From Tetragonia tetragonoides (taxonomy: Eukaryota > Streptophyta > Magnoliopsida > Caryophyllales > Aizoaceae), in contig CM076140.1 in the NCBI GenBank assembly GCA_038025085.1, forward strand, positions 36,709,501 to 36,773,500: 64,000 nucleotides of DNA. Reading direction: 5' to 3'. How positions within the stretch are numbered: the stretch's first letter is position 1; each line of letters starts with the position of its first letter. The notes under the pieces were generated by a model. The model saw only the letters and a program-made list of their open reading frames with translations. It was not told where the DNA came from and did no database searches. Position numbers and translations under genes: made by a program. Positions 19,758 to 32,192 of this stretch are shown one piece after another.

Positions 19758-21679
19758 CTAGAAAGTGAGTTGGCCTTGGACATTTGCATCATGTTGTTGT
19801 TGTTGTTTCACCCTATCGTCTTCTAACTCTTTAATTCTAGCCTCCCAATGTTGTTGTTGTCGGACCTTATCGTCCTCTAACTCTTTAATCCTCGCGTCCA
19901 TTTCTTGTACTTTGGATAGGCGTGGCCTCTTGGCAGCAGCAGGTGAAGGCCTTTCATAGTACAAATTCGCAGCACTTCCCAAGCCATACACCCTTCCTTT
20001 ATCGTCCCAACCTCCGGCAACATCAAGGAACAACTCATGATCATCAACATCAGCATCTTATGTCTCGCTATTAGAGTGTACAGTTGCAGCCTTTTTTGCT
20101 TGATATTCAGCCTACAAAAAGAAATACATGTTTTGGTACAAATGGTACATGCTGCTAGTACATAACAAAAAGCAAAGTAGCGACACTGGTCTCATCAAGG
20201 CAAAAACATTAGCAATGCAACATCAACAACATTCACTCAAAAAAATAAATAAAAATACCAACAACATCAGCAACAACTTAGAACAACGACCACAACATCA
20301 AGAGAAATCAACAAAAGGAAATCATAACCTAAGCTTCACCACCAGCATAGCACAACTACAACAGAAAATAGCTTGAGAGCGGATAGTAGCTACCAGCAAA
20401 ATCAACAAAAATAGCTAGATAGCATGTGAAAAACATTGAAGTACCAGGTACAATTATAATGCCAAGTGCAATTAGGGAGAGGACCCATGTACAATACTTA
20501 TGACGTAAACTGTAAATATCAAACAGAACACTCTAGTAACTTAGTATATTATAATGATATAAGCATACCCATAGTTGTTCCGATCAAAGGTCAACAAATT
20601 CCTTATCCTTTGTCTCATGCCCTTTTGTTAAAGACCGCTGCTGGGGATGGATAGCATATTAAATTATCCTCTTCTCTCTTCAATGCAAGGGGGAAAAGAA
20701 GGATCATGAACTAGTCGATTATGCAGAAAATCAAATAATAAAAATTTTAGATTGTAGACTTACCATCTTTTTAGCTAGAAAAACTGTAGAAATTGAGCCT
20801 TGACAATGGAGTGTCCCGGCCTAGAGAAAGCTTTTCTTGTTTGCTTTACATTGAGTTGATTTCTTCACAAATTCAGGTTTGTTCCTTGCATCAAACAATT
20901 GTTGGGGAACTATTGGGGGGCACCACAGAGCCTTGTAATCAGGCTGTCTTCCAATCTTAGACACCATATCAGAAAGTCGCCGTGTGCACTTTTTTTCATA
21001 ACAATATTTCACATCATTTGCAATCGAAGGATCCCAAGAGTACTTCTCCTACAAAAGCCACATATTAAGTAACAAAGTAAAACACATTTTAAATCGTGAA
21101 ATCGAACTTTGGTTTTTGGAACTTACCCTAAAGTGAAACCACCACCGTTGTCTAACATGTAGAGGTGCCTTTGACCAAGAGAAGTAAGGTCCATTGAAGT
21201 AACTCATGAAACTTTTCGACACGTTCTCAACCACTTTTGGTGCATCAAACCTCACATTAAATGGAAAATATCAGGTTCCTTAAGTAGCAGTTATACAAAA
21301 TTCTGAGGAAGAATGCTACTATAGAAACATATTAAGGGATTGAAGAGAGAAATTAGAAAATCATGAGATTTTTTCAATATCTTATTAACAGCGAGTGGCC
21401 TTTTCAGCAACAACATAACATTCAAACGTCGTATGATATAAGAAAACACTAAAACTTACCATAATTCTTCGGGGCTCAAGACTTCTTTGACGTTCAAAGG
21501 ATTACTCGTGGCATCAGTGATCCGGACTAGAGTATGTGAGTCATCTTCATCCATGTGTGGAGAACGCCTATGAGTATCTTGAGTTTTGGTAGCAGTGGAA
21601 GGAGTATGTGGATGCATGTTAGCAGTACTTTCTCTAACATCTCTAGCATCTTCATCCATGCTGTAGTCTTGGTAACTTG

Positions 21680-24287
21680 TGTGATACCTCAATATTTTCT
21701 ATAATTATTATATTGATTTATAAATGATTTATAAATGGTTTCGGAGATTAAATCGTAATTATATTCTAGGATTCGATTTATTCAATTAAAGCCATAATAA
21801 TATTAATTATTATTATGGGACTTTCATAAATTGCATTTATTAATTTTGAGGAGTTTAATTAAAATGTTTTATATATGAATAAGAATTATTCATATAGTTT
21901 TAATTAGCAATTTAAATCAGAAAATTAGTAAATAAATTCCTAAACCTAGTAGTATTTGACTTGGGTTGACTGAGGGGCAATATAAGGAAAAGGTGATCAT
22001 CAGTTTTGCAAACTGAGCCAAAACCCTCACACACACTCTCTCTCACCCGAAACCTCTCTCTCTCCCCCCCCTCACCGGCTCTCTTTCTCCTCTCTCTCAC
22101 TTCAGCCGCTCGCCTCACCGGAGACACCACCGGCGTCCCCTCTTTCTCCCGCGAGTAACCTCTTCTCTCCTCTCTCTCTTTCTCTTTCTTTTTCTCTTTT
22201 TCTCTTTCCGCGGCTTTCCCCTTCGCGCGACCTCACGCGCGGCCGCTCAGTCGCCGGACCACCGGGCCTACGCCTAGGTGGGATCGGCGGGTGGCCGACC
22301 ATTCCCTGCCCCTCTCTCTCTTTCTTTCCTTCTCTCTCTCTCGCATTCTCTTTCTCTCTCTTTCTCGAACTCTCTCTCTCTCCTCCTCGCCAGACCACCA
22401 GCGACCACCACCACCGGCCGTGGTGGCCAGTGGGTGGTGGTGGTGGTGATGGGTCGGGTTATGTGTCCCATGCATGGGTAACCATGACCTAGACCTAGTT
22501 TTAAATTTAGGGTTTCGTTTTTATATTTTCATAATTATTAATTCGATTTTCAGTATTTTTGATTTAATGTTTTTATTTTTCTGCACTCAATCGGAATCAG
22601 AATTCAGATTTTCAAAATCCTAGATTGGTTGAAATAAATCAAGGCATTTAATGAAATTGTCAAACTGAGATTTCATTACTGTTCATATTTTTGTATTTAA
22701 TTAATACTGATTCGGTAATTGTTTTTAATTAGGACCTAACGAGCAAGCGTGATTATCGTCGATTCGTTGGAGCCTACTTACTGTTTGTAGCGTATTAGTG
22801 GTAAGCGCTCATACCTACCTTCTTCCAAAGACCCAACAAAACTATTTTAATGTGTTATGTGCTAATTGGAAAATTGTTGTGAATTTAATATGCAAGGCAT
22901 GATTAAATTATATCATCTTTATTATGAAGTTATTAAGCATGATTCACTGCTGTAAATATGAATTATAATTAGCATGTCAATGTTATCATATTTTGGGAAT
23001 TAATTGTCCATATGATGATTATTGGACAATTATTGAATGGTGAAGTATTAGTATTATTATGCTATTAATTATATGCTAATTAATGTGGGTATTATTGAGT
23101 GCTAGTGAGCACCTATATATTATCGTTGAATGTCTTGAATGATTGGTGAATTTTTGGATATCATATTACCCTGCCGAAGTGCTGCCGAAAATTGGTTAGA
23201 CATTACTTGTCATCATTATTGAATTATTGTCGTTATTGAATTAAAGCATGTTTAACTCTAATCGTATCGAATTATCATTATCGTCGTTAACTACTATTCA
23301 TTGTCAAGAGCATGAAATGAATTAGTAAGTCGTGGTCTCTTAGTACCACTATGTCAACCAATGCAAATTATGTGAATTGAATTAAATGAGAGTAAGACTC
23401 CTAATGGATCCCTAGGAGTAGTCGAGCAATCGGGATTACACCTAATGGTGTAGTTCAAGGGATGAGTGATTCCCAAGTTACTTATGGACACCTCACAGTG
23501 TGTCTGGGACGGATCATTCCCCATTTATTAAGTCCTCTAGGCTCGTGTAATTGTACTAGAGGTAGTGTGCACATTAGAGTCATTAAGTCCATGGCGTGTT
23601 GGTATCTTCGATGAGCAGTATGGGTAATCGTTGTTCTGTTAGCTCTCTTACATCTTCTAATCAAGACGGATTGTCTATGTCGTATTTCGTATGATCACTA
23701 TACAAGAATTGCATATAAAGGAATGTCGTTATGCATATGCTTGATTATATGCTTATGTGCGTATGCAAATGAATTTCAATGATTCTTCTAAAACCTCAGG
23801 TAAGGTTTGCGAAATATTTTTACTGGGTACGGATGACATTTATTCAGTTTGGCTGATTTTTGTTTCTCTTTTGTTTCTTTTCTTTTCTTCTGTATTTTGT
23901 TTCCGTCACGGAAACCGAAGTGCAGGTTTAGTTGATTGAGGATGTACATCTTGGAAGGTAGAGTTGACGTCGATTTTTAGAACTATTTCTGTTTAGTTAG
24001 ATCGTTGGGATTTTATTTGGATTTAGCCCTTTGAAGGCAAGTTGTAATAAATTGGTTAATGGTTTTTAGCTCACTATATAGACAACTCTGATATTAACTG
24101 TTTTAGATTGTTTAGTTCCTTAGTAAGCTCCTTTTGATGCCTAGTCTTTCTTTCTGCTTAGCATTTACTCCTTAGTGATAAATGTTGCAGTGACATCCCT
24201 CGGGTTTGGGACGGTTGAGCGGTGTCGATTCGCGTGCAGCGACGTCGATAGTTCCCGGAAAATCGTTGCGAATTCGGGGGTGTTACA
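21680..24287 (+). repeat. Gypsy A 5' LTR (2.6 kb)
   Basis: Starts TGTGATACCTCAATATTTTC and ends GGTGTTACA, directly followed by the primer site. The transcript leader after about 22010 is strongly CT-rich (22030-22390). ORFs in this tract (such as 22102-22398 on the minus strand) are products of low-complexity sequence. Confidence 0.92.
21978..22015 (+). promoter_or_regulatory. Probable LTR promoter TATA box of gypsy A
   Basis: CAATATAAGGAAAAG at about 21979-21993, followed 25-40 bp later by the conserved CAGTTTTGCAAACTGAG segment and the CT-rich leader. The 3' LTR has the same box at 31071-31085; gypsy B's 3' LTR has a weaker match at 44293-44306. Confidence 0.4.
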
Positions 24288-24289
24288 AA

Positions 24290-24302
24290 TGGTATCAGAG
24301 CC
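24290..24302 (+). other. Primer-binding site of gypsy A (initiator tRNA-Met)
   Basis: TGGTATCAGAGCC, complementary to the 3' end of plant initiator tRNA-Met, two bases after the LTR. Confidence 0.9.
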
Positions 24303-24480
24303 CTAGGTTTAAAAAGTTTGCTTAGGATTAATTAATGAATTAATAAAGATTAGTTTCATTTTTGGGAAAATAAAATGTAATTAAAGCCGTTGAGCGTAGT
24401 AGTCCTAGAAGATAGGAATTATTTGAAATCACTTTGCTTGTGATTTATAAAGTTCTTATTGTTTGATTGTCTACCTGTAG

Positions 24481-25433
24481 ATGGTAAGGACAAGAATTAC
24501 TACGCGGATGACGATTGCACACCAAAGGGCACGCGCCCTAGGGCATTGTGCAAAACCAGTAGAGTATGTCGCTTCATCGGACTGCGAGTCGACAGGAAAC
24601 GGTGCGAATGTGTGCCATGAGGCCGCGCAGGACCGCGCCGCGCACGAGGAGGTCGCGCGCGCGAAGCCTCATGCCCCGCGCCGATAGCCGCGCATGTACC
24701 CGCTCCTGATGCCGCCCCAGTTGCCGCACCCGCCGCACATGTAGTTGATGATGAGGAAGATCCCTCTGAGTCCGAGCCCGCGTATACACCACCGGAAGAG
24801 AATGATGATATGCCAGATTTGGAAGATACTAGTGCCGAGAGCGACAACAACATTGCACCTACTCCTGCACCTACTGCTGCACCTACTCCTGCTGCAAATT
24901 GGTCTCCTCCTGCGGAGTCATTCTTTGCTACTGACGCTGAGCTCGAGGATATACGTATCTGCATACGACGTGCTTACACTACGATCGAGCGTTATCAATA
25001 CGAGTACCGCACGAGTCTACATGAAGGCTTATGGGTAGAGCTATTGCTAGTTGGTCTGCCTAACATCCATCCTTGGATGGGACTCAAGGAGAAGTACGAC
25101 GACGTAGTCTCCAAGAGTGGTCACTTGCACAAGAAGAAGTACGGTGAAGGTACGCGATGGTCTCTCTGCTTTAGAGGCGTTTCCGCTGAGTTATGCCTGT
25201 CCGAGTTTGAGTGGAAGGTGAACCGTGTGCTAGTACATGCGCCAAAGGGAATGTGCGAGTATTGCTGGACGAAGAAACGCAAGCAAGCCGATGAGTTTAG
25301 GAAGCGTTTCATACGCCAGAAATTCGGTGGATATGCTTATCTGTACATGCCCTGCAAGGAAGTGAAGCCTAGGAGGAAGGACGATCATGATGAGTCCCCT
25401 AGCGCGAAGAAAATGTGTGCTAGTGTCAAGTAG
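24481..25433 (+). pseudogene. Extra ORF before gag (ORF0) of gypsy A, function unknown
   Basis: The ATG at 24481 is at the same distance from the primer site as in copy B. The first 68 codons share VEYV..SSD with B, then run out of frame in a CG-rich stretch near 24640-24700. The second part (from 24730, clearly from MPDLEDTS at 24810 to the TAG at 25431-25433) is open. It holds FFATDAELEDIRICIRRAYT, LWVELLLVGLPNIHPWMGLK, WSLCFRGVSAELCLSEFEWK, APKGMCEYCW and a basic C-terminus. Cys spacing (one Cys in LCF, one in ELCL, then C-x2-C) is the same as in B. A full product would be about 320 residues. No zinc-knuckle, protease or known retroelement domain is recognised; it is not gag. Confidence 0.65.
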
Positions 25434-26127
25434 AACTAGATGATTGCTTTAGTAGTTTTGCTTGAGTTTTATTGAACTTTTAGCTATTGTGATGGCCCTG
25501 CGTGGTCAATTTTGATGTTGTTAGTTGCATAGACAACAAATATTTATGATTGTTATTTACTTGCAATTTGTCTCATTGCAAGACTATTTCATTTGATTAT
25601 ATGATATCGTTGAGAATTTGTTTTATATGATCGTTTTATCACATAATTGCATGGTTCACTCATAGCTTCATAATGCTATCTTGTATTGCCTAGACATGAT
25701 GGGAAATCCATGTCGGAATTATGGCGAAATTTTCATTAAGCATGATCATATTAAATGTGAGCCAAAGGCTAAGCATATATTGTATGCAATCAAATGTCAT
25801 TGTTTATTGCCCTACTAAAATAGTATGGAGCCTCGATGTCTGAAATGTGAACATTATTGCTTATCAATCGTGTGAGACCAATGTGTCTACTTTGTTATTG
25901 CATATCGAACTATTATGCATGAGAACTGAGAACATTCAAAGCAAGTATGTTTCTTAGACCTACAATGTAAGGTCGATCATTGGAACTTATATGCTATCTG
26001 CTAAATGTCAAGAGATTGGTTTCAATTATAACCTATGTCTCTCAATCAGACCTCAATTTGGGTCGAATGTGCCAACTTGCTGAAATGGTGATCAACCATT
26101 GCTCTTTTATGTCTCAGATTTGTTATA
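25434..26127 (+). other. Gypsy A spacer between ORF0 and gag
   Basis: 694 bp without coding signal, colinear with the interrupted spacer of copy B. It ends ATTTGTTATA just before the gag ATG. It separates two ORFs that are probably translated from different RNAs or by re-initiation; no splice or readthrough signal is evident. Confidence 0.7.
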
Positions 26128-27231
26128 ATGGCGACCAACGACCTACTCGCGAGATTATAAGTAGGTCTTACCAACGTCGTTGAGCACATCACGTGTCAGC
26201 TAGAGCGCCAAGAGCATGATCACTTCGCGCAGAATCCTGAGACGGGCAACTATAAGGATTTCGATGCACTCAAACCTCCGACGTTTGAGGGTGGCTCTGA
26301 GCCCACAAAGCTTGAGAACTGGATTATAGAGTTCGAGAAGTTGTTTAGGGCGACTAGCCGGCCCAACAACATGAAGGTCAACACTGCTACGTACTACCTA
26401 AAGGGTGAGGCTAACAAGTGGTGGAGTGACGTAGCAACTGAGATGCTAGCTATCGAGAATTACCGGTGGACCGAGTTCAAAGAGTCTATTCGTGAAAGGT
26501 TCTATCCTAGAGCTATCCATCGCCAGAAGCAACGGGAATTCGAGAACATCTATCAAGGAAAGCTATCTGTGGCTGAGTACGCAACAAAGTTCAACGAGCT
26601 TGCTGCTTTTGCACCTAACTTGGTGACGACCGAAGCTGAGCGTGTCGAAAGGTTCGAGGATGGTTTAAAGTGGGATATACAGCGTTTTGTTATGGGAAAC
26701 TCGCTGACATTCCAAGGATCGTACGACAAAGCCTTGAACCAAGAGCGTGTTGTGGATCGTCGTGATTCGTTGCTCGGAAAGCATAAACGTGACGAAGGGA
26801 GTTATTTCCAGTCGAATGGCACTGATAAGAGGCCAAGGCCGAACAACGGCAATCACAATAACCAAGGTGGTCAGAACCACAATGGGAACAGGAATCGTGA
26901 CTCGAACAGTTATAGAGCTACGATCTTAGCTAGGAGGAATACGCCTTGTAGTCGCTGCAACAAGAGGCATCCTTGCAAGAACTGTCGTGGCGATGTGCTT
27001 CAATGCTACGAGTGCAACAGGCCTGATCATAAAGCTTCTGAATGCTGGAGTCATGGAAGGAACGACAATGGTCAAAACCGCGATAATAACTACTATCGTG
27101 GTGGAAATGAAAACGCTAATCGCGGAGATGGTGGTAACTACCATGGAAATGGGGGTTACAACAACAACAATACTGCTGCTCCTCCTGCGAACAATCAAGC
27201 ACTACTTCCCGCACCTGCCAACCCCGTGCAG

Positions 27232-27289
<58 letters not shown>

Positions 27290-30200
27290 GAGGGGTGAAT
27301 GGAAGGGTCTATGTGCTGAACCGCAATGAAGCTGGGGCGAACCCGAATGTGATCGCTGGTACTTCTCTCGTTAACTCTCAACCTGATTTTGTTTTATTTG
27401 ATAGTGGTGCAACGCATTCTGTTCTTTCTAAGAGCTTTGCATCTAAGATAGGTTTAGAGCCTAGTTCTGTGTATAGTGCAAATATTAGGATGCCAGATGG
27501 ATCGATTGTTAATTGTAAAGCGTTGTATGAAAAATGTTCCATTAGGATAGCTGCTTCCGATTTGCCTGCGGATTTGATTCAGATGGATTTGAAGGAATTC
27601 GATGTAATTTTGGGAATGGATTGGTTAGCCAAGTATAGGGCTAAGATAGAGTGCTTTGAGCAACGTGTGTCGTTGCGTGGACCGAAAGGTAGAAGGATTA
27701 CCTATAGAGGAGTCGTGGTCAAGCCAAAGTTGAAGGTAGTGGCGACCATGAAAGCCAAGGAGTGCATGACTAAAGGTGAAGAGATTTACCTGTGTCATGT
27801 GGTGGATACAAGTCGAGAACCCGAAGTCTCAAAACCTATTCCAGTTGTTTTGGAGTATGCTGACGTCTTTCCAGACGATATTCCCGGAATGCCTCCGCAA
27901 GGCATTGTTGACTTTACAATCGACTTAACTCCAGGTTCTGCTCCGATCTCGAAAGCTCCATATCGTATGGCTCCTGCAGAGATGAAAGAACTGAAGACAC
28001 AACTCGAGGAACTTCTGGAGAAGGGATACATACGTCCTAGTGTATCGCCAAGGGGTGCTCCTGTGTTGTTCGTGCGTAAGAAGGATGGTAGTATGAGACT
28101 ATGTATAGACTACCGTGAGTTGAACAAGATTACGATCAAGAATCGTTATCCACTGCCGAGGATTGATGATCTATTCGACCAACTCCGTGGAGCAACTGTC
28201 TTCTCAAAGATCGACTTACGTTTAGGATACCATCAACTTAGGATTTCCGAGCCTTACATTGCAAAGACCGCGTTTAGGACGAGGTATGGACACTATGAGT
28301 TCACGGTGATACCTTTTGGGTTGACGAACGCACCTGCGAAGTTTATGGATTTGATGAACCGTACGTTCCAGCCTTATCTCGATCAGTTCATAGTTGTCTT
28401 TATTGACGATATTTTGGTCTACTCGAAGAACGCTGCTGAGTACGAGCAACACTTGCGTACCGTTTTGGACATTTTGCGACGACATCAACTTTACGCCAAG
28501 TTGTCGAAGTGCAAGTTTTGGTTAGAAACTGTTTCCTTCTTAGGAAACGTGGTGTCTAAGAGTGGAGTTGATGTTGACCCAGAAAAGATACGTGCTGTTA
28601 TGGACTGGTCCGCACCGAAGAGCGTGACCGAGGTTAGAAGTTTTCTTGGGTTAGCTGGTTATTATCGTAGGTTTGTGGAAAGATTTTCCAAGATAGAGCA
28701 GCCTATGAAAAACTTGATGAAGAAGACAACGAAGTTGTTTGGTCGAAAAATTGTGAAACTTCTTTTCAAGAGTTGAAGAAACGTCTTACGAGCGCACCGA
28801 TTTTGACGTTGCCATCGGGAACTGAAGGTTACGAAGTTTATAGTGACGCGTCTAAGCATGGCTTAGGTTGTGTTTTGATGCAACATGGAAAGGTAGTGGC
28901 TTATGCCTCAAGACAACTAAAGAAGCACGAGGATAACTACCCTACTCACGACTTAGAGCTCGCTCCTATCGTATTCGCTTTGAAGATTTGGCGACATTAT
29001 CTCTATGGTTCTGCTGTCAAGATGTTTACGGACCACAAGAGTCTCAAGTACATTTTCACGCAAAAGGAGTTGAATATGCGACAAAGAAGATGGCTAGAGT
29101 TATTGACGGAGTACGACATCGACATTCAGTATCACGAAGGAAAAGCTAACGTGGTAGCTGACGCTTTGAGTAGAAAGACTCGTCATACGTTGAACACTGC
29201 TTTAGTACTTCCGAAGGAGATCATTCATGACTTGCAGAGTCTAGACGTGGAGATTGTGCTGAAAGGTGATGTTCAATGTACCTTAGAACATATGTCAGTT
29301 CGACCAACCTTACTCGACAAGATCAAGGGTAAACAGAGCTCAGATGAGGTTCTTCAGCGGATTCTACGCCACAAGGACGAGGGTAGATCCGAACACAAGA
29401 GACCTGGTGGAATGATTCAATCGCTTGAAGTTTCTACGTGGAAATGGAATTCAATTTCAATGGACTTTGTCATGGGTTTACCATTGACATAGAAGAAGAA
29501 CAACGCCATTTGGGTCGTTGTGGATCGTTTGACGAAAGTTGCGAGATTTATCAAAATGAATGACACTTGGGAAATGGAAAAGCTAGCGGATGCTTACGTC
29601 AAGTATTCATGAGACTTCATGGTGTTCCAGAAGATATCGTTTCAGATAGAGACTCGAGGTTTCTATCACACTTTTGGCAGAAATTGCAAGAAGGTTTTGG
29701 AAGCATATTGAAGTTCAGTACAGCTTTTCATCCTGCAACCGATGGCCAGACGGAAAGAACTATTCAGACTTTGGAGGATATGCTACGAGCGTGTGCTCTC
29801 GAGTATCAAGGCTCGTGGGATACACACATTCCGTTGATCGAGTTTTCTTACAACAATAGCTATCACTCAAGCATTGATCAAGCACCATATGAAGCATTGT
29901 ATGGTAGGAAGTGTAGATCGCCAGTTTGTTGGAATGACATTAATGAAACTGCAGTTTTGGGTCCAGAAATGATCCAGCATACCGTCGATGTGGTCAAAGT
30001 GATTCAAGCGAAGATGCGTAGTGCCCAAGATCGCTAGAAATCGTACGCTGATAGAGGTCGTAGACCTGAAGAGTTTGAGGTGGGAAGCATGGTACTTTTA
30101 CGAGTATCTCCTACCAAAGGTGTCATGCGTTTTGGTCGTAAGGGGAAGTTAAGTCCTTGTTACATTGGTCCTTACGAGATCCCGGAAAGGATTGGTGAGG

Positions 30201-30517
30201 TTGCTTATCGACTAGCTTTACCTGTGAAACTTGCAAAAGTGTATAGTGTGTTTCATGTCTCCCAGTTGAAGTGATACGTACATGATCCAACTCATGTCGT
30301 TCAACCTGAAGCAATCGATCTCGATGAAAGTTTGACTTATGAAGAGCGTCCTATCAAGATTGTGGATCGCAAAGAGCGCTCAACTCGAACAAAGACTATT
30401 CCGATCGTCAAAGTCATTTGGTCTCTACAAGGTCAAGAGGAAGCAACATGGGAAGCTGAATCCATGATGCGCGAGAAGTATCCAGACCTCTTCCTGGAAG
30501 GTACTAGTCCCACTTGA
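26128..30517 (+). pseudogene. Gag-pol of gypsy A (Gag, PR, RT, RNaseH, integrase, chromodomain-like tail), broken
   Basis: Gag starts at the ATG at 26128, has TAA at 26158-26160, then is open from 26161 to 28776. That frame includes a retroviral Gag region ([16 protein letters not shown]), a zinc knuckle ([14 protein letters not shown]) and a poly-Asn tract at 27232-27288. It continues with protease ([12 protein letters not shown]) and RT ([13 protein letters not shown], catalytic pair present). A frameshift at about 28740 separates RNaseH ([15 protein letters not shown]). The integrase zinc-binding domain is largely deleted (DEGRSE joined to HKRPGGM near 29392). The core carries TAG near 29490 (LPLT*KK), a frameshift at about 29603, TAG at 30035-30037 and TGA at 30272-30274. 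The end (TYEERPIKIVDRK to YPDLFLEG) resembles a Tekay-type chromodomain. It cannot be autonomous. Confidence 0.9.
27232..27288 (+). repeat. (AAC)19 microsatellite encoding poly-Asn in Gag of gypsy A
   Basis: Nineteen uninterrupted AAC codons after the zinc knuckle. Copy B has five Asn codons at the equivalent place (about 40286-40301), so the tract expanded in A or shrank in B. Confidence 0.95.
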
Positions 30518-30763
30518 GTTTCGGGACGAAACTCCTTTTAAGAAGGGTAGAATGTCACGCCTCTAAATTTTGTCTTTTTGCGTGTTTTGTTTATCATTTT
30601 GCATGTTCAAGCATTGCATGGTGCATGCTAATCAATTTAGAATCACGATCGTACTTGCTCATCTTGCATATGTTAGTGTCCGAGAAATTGTTTTATACCT
30701 TCGTATGGTAAACTCATTTTGTTTTTGGGAAGTGATTACTTCATGTCTTCTTTTATGGTAGAA
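30518..30763 (+). other. Gypsy A region between pol stop and 3' LTR, with duplicated LTR-start-like motif
   Basis: A purine-rich AAGAAGGGTAGAA followed by TGTCACGCC (30540-30561) precedes the true boundary by about 210 bp. The actual LTR start follows GGTAGAA (30757-30763), then TGTGATACC. Copy B has the same arrangement and a second GTTTCGGGACGAAAC segment. Confidence 0.6.
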
Positions 30764-32099
30764 TGTGATACCCCAATATTTTCTATAATTATTATATTGA
30801 TTTATAAATGATTTATAAATGGTTTCGGAGATTAAATCGTAATTATATTCAAGGATTCGATTTATTCAATTGAAGCCATAATAATATTAATTATTATTAT
30901 GGCACTTTCATAAATTGCATTTATTAATTTTGAGGAGTTTAATTAAAATGTTTTATATATCAATAAGAATTATTCATATAGTTTTAATTAGTTTTAATTA
31001 GCAATTTAAATCAGAAAATTAGTAAATAAATTCCTAAACCTAGTAGTCTTTGACTTGGGTTGACTGAGGGCCAATATAAGGAAAATGTGAGGCAATTCAT
31101 CAGTTTTGCAAACTGAGCCACAACCCTCAGACACTCTCTCTCTCACCCGAAACCTCTCTCTCTCTCTCTCTCCACTCACCGGCTCTCTCTCACTTCAGCC
31201 GCTCGCCTCATCGGAGACACCACCGGCGTCCCCTCTCTCTCCTGCCGGTAACCTCTTCTCTCCTCTCTCTCTCTTTCCTTTTCTTTTTCTCTTTTTATCT
31301 TTCCGCGGCTTTCCCCTTCATGCGACCTCACGCGCGGCCGCTCGGTCGCCGGACCACCACCGGACCACCGGACCGACACCCAGGTGGTGACCGGCGGGTG
31401 ACCGACCATCCCCCGCCCCCTCTCTCTCTTTCTTTCCTTCTCTCTCTCTCGCATTCTCTTTCTCTCTCTTTCGCGAACTCTCTCCCTCTCCTCCTCGCCG
31501 GAGCACCGGCGACCACCACCACCGGCAATGGTGGCCAGTGGGTGGTGGTGGTGGTGATGGGTCGGGTTATGGGTCCCATGCATGGTTTAGTTGATTGAGG
31601 ACGTACAACTTGGAAGGGTTGCGAAATATTTTTACTGGGTACGGATGACGTTTATTCAATTTATCTGATTTTTGTTTCTCTTTTGTTTCTTTTCTTTTCT
31701 TCTGTATTTTGTTTCCATCACGAAAATCAAAGTGCAAGTTTAGTTGATTGAGGACGTACAGCTTGGAAGGTAGAGTTGGCGTCGGTTTTTAGAACTATTT
31801 CTATTTAGTTAGATCGTTGGGATTTTATTTGGATTTAGCCCTTTGAAGGCAAGTTTTAATAAATTGATTAATGGTTTTTAGCTCACTATATAGACAACTC
31901 TGATATTAACTGTTTTAGATTGTATAGTTCCTTAGTAAGCTCCTTTTGATGCGTAGTCTTTCTTTCTGCTTAGCATTTACTCCTTAGTGATAAATGTTGC
32001 AGTGACATCCCTCGGGTTCGGGACGGTCGAGCGGTGTCGAGTCGCGCACAGCGACGTCGATAGTTCCCGGAAAATCGTTGCGAATTCGGGGGTGTTACA
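30764..32099 (+). repeat. Gypsy A 3' LTR with 1.3-kb internal deletion
   Basis: Ends match the 5' LTR, but the segment equivalent to about 22476-23800 is missing. At the junction a block GGTTTAGTTGATTGAGGACG (from about 31583) is an extra copy of sequence that also occurs at its proper place about 150 bp further on (31738). Confidence 0.9.
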
Positions 32100-32192
32100 C
32101 CTTGAACCTAACTGTACAATGAGTTCAGGCCCTACACGACCCGACCTAGTTAGGTATTTACCTCTAGCAGGATAAGGATATGGATAACCCCG

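Larger units (their letters stand above)
21680..32099 (+). mobile_element. Ty3/gypsy element A, Tekay-like chromovirus, inserted in the TNPA-like gene
   Basis: 5' LTR 21680-24287, primer site 24290-24302, extra ORF 24481-25433, gag-pol 26128-30517, 3' LTR 30764-32099. The flanks ACTTG (21675-21679) and CCTTG (32100-32104) form a 5-bp duplication with one mismatch. LTR ends are TGTGATACC and GGTGTTACA. The LTRs are very similar where they overlap, apart from a large deletion in the 3' LTR. The internal region has the same gene order as copy B but a distinct sequence. Confidence 0.92.

Noticed and set aside
22102..22481. Overlapping ORFs rich in Arg/Glu or Ser/Leu in the CT-rich LTR leader (also 31176-31598)
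   Set aside because: Low-complexity (CT)n and (GGT)n sequence read in several frames; both lie in LTR R/U5 leader and have no conserved domain.
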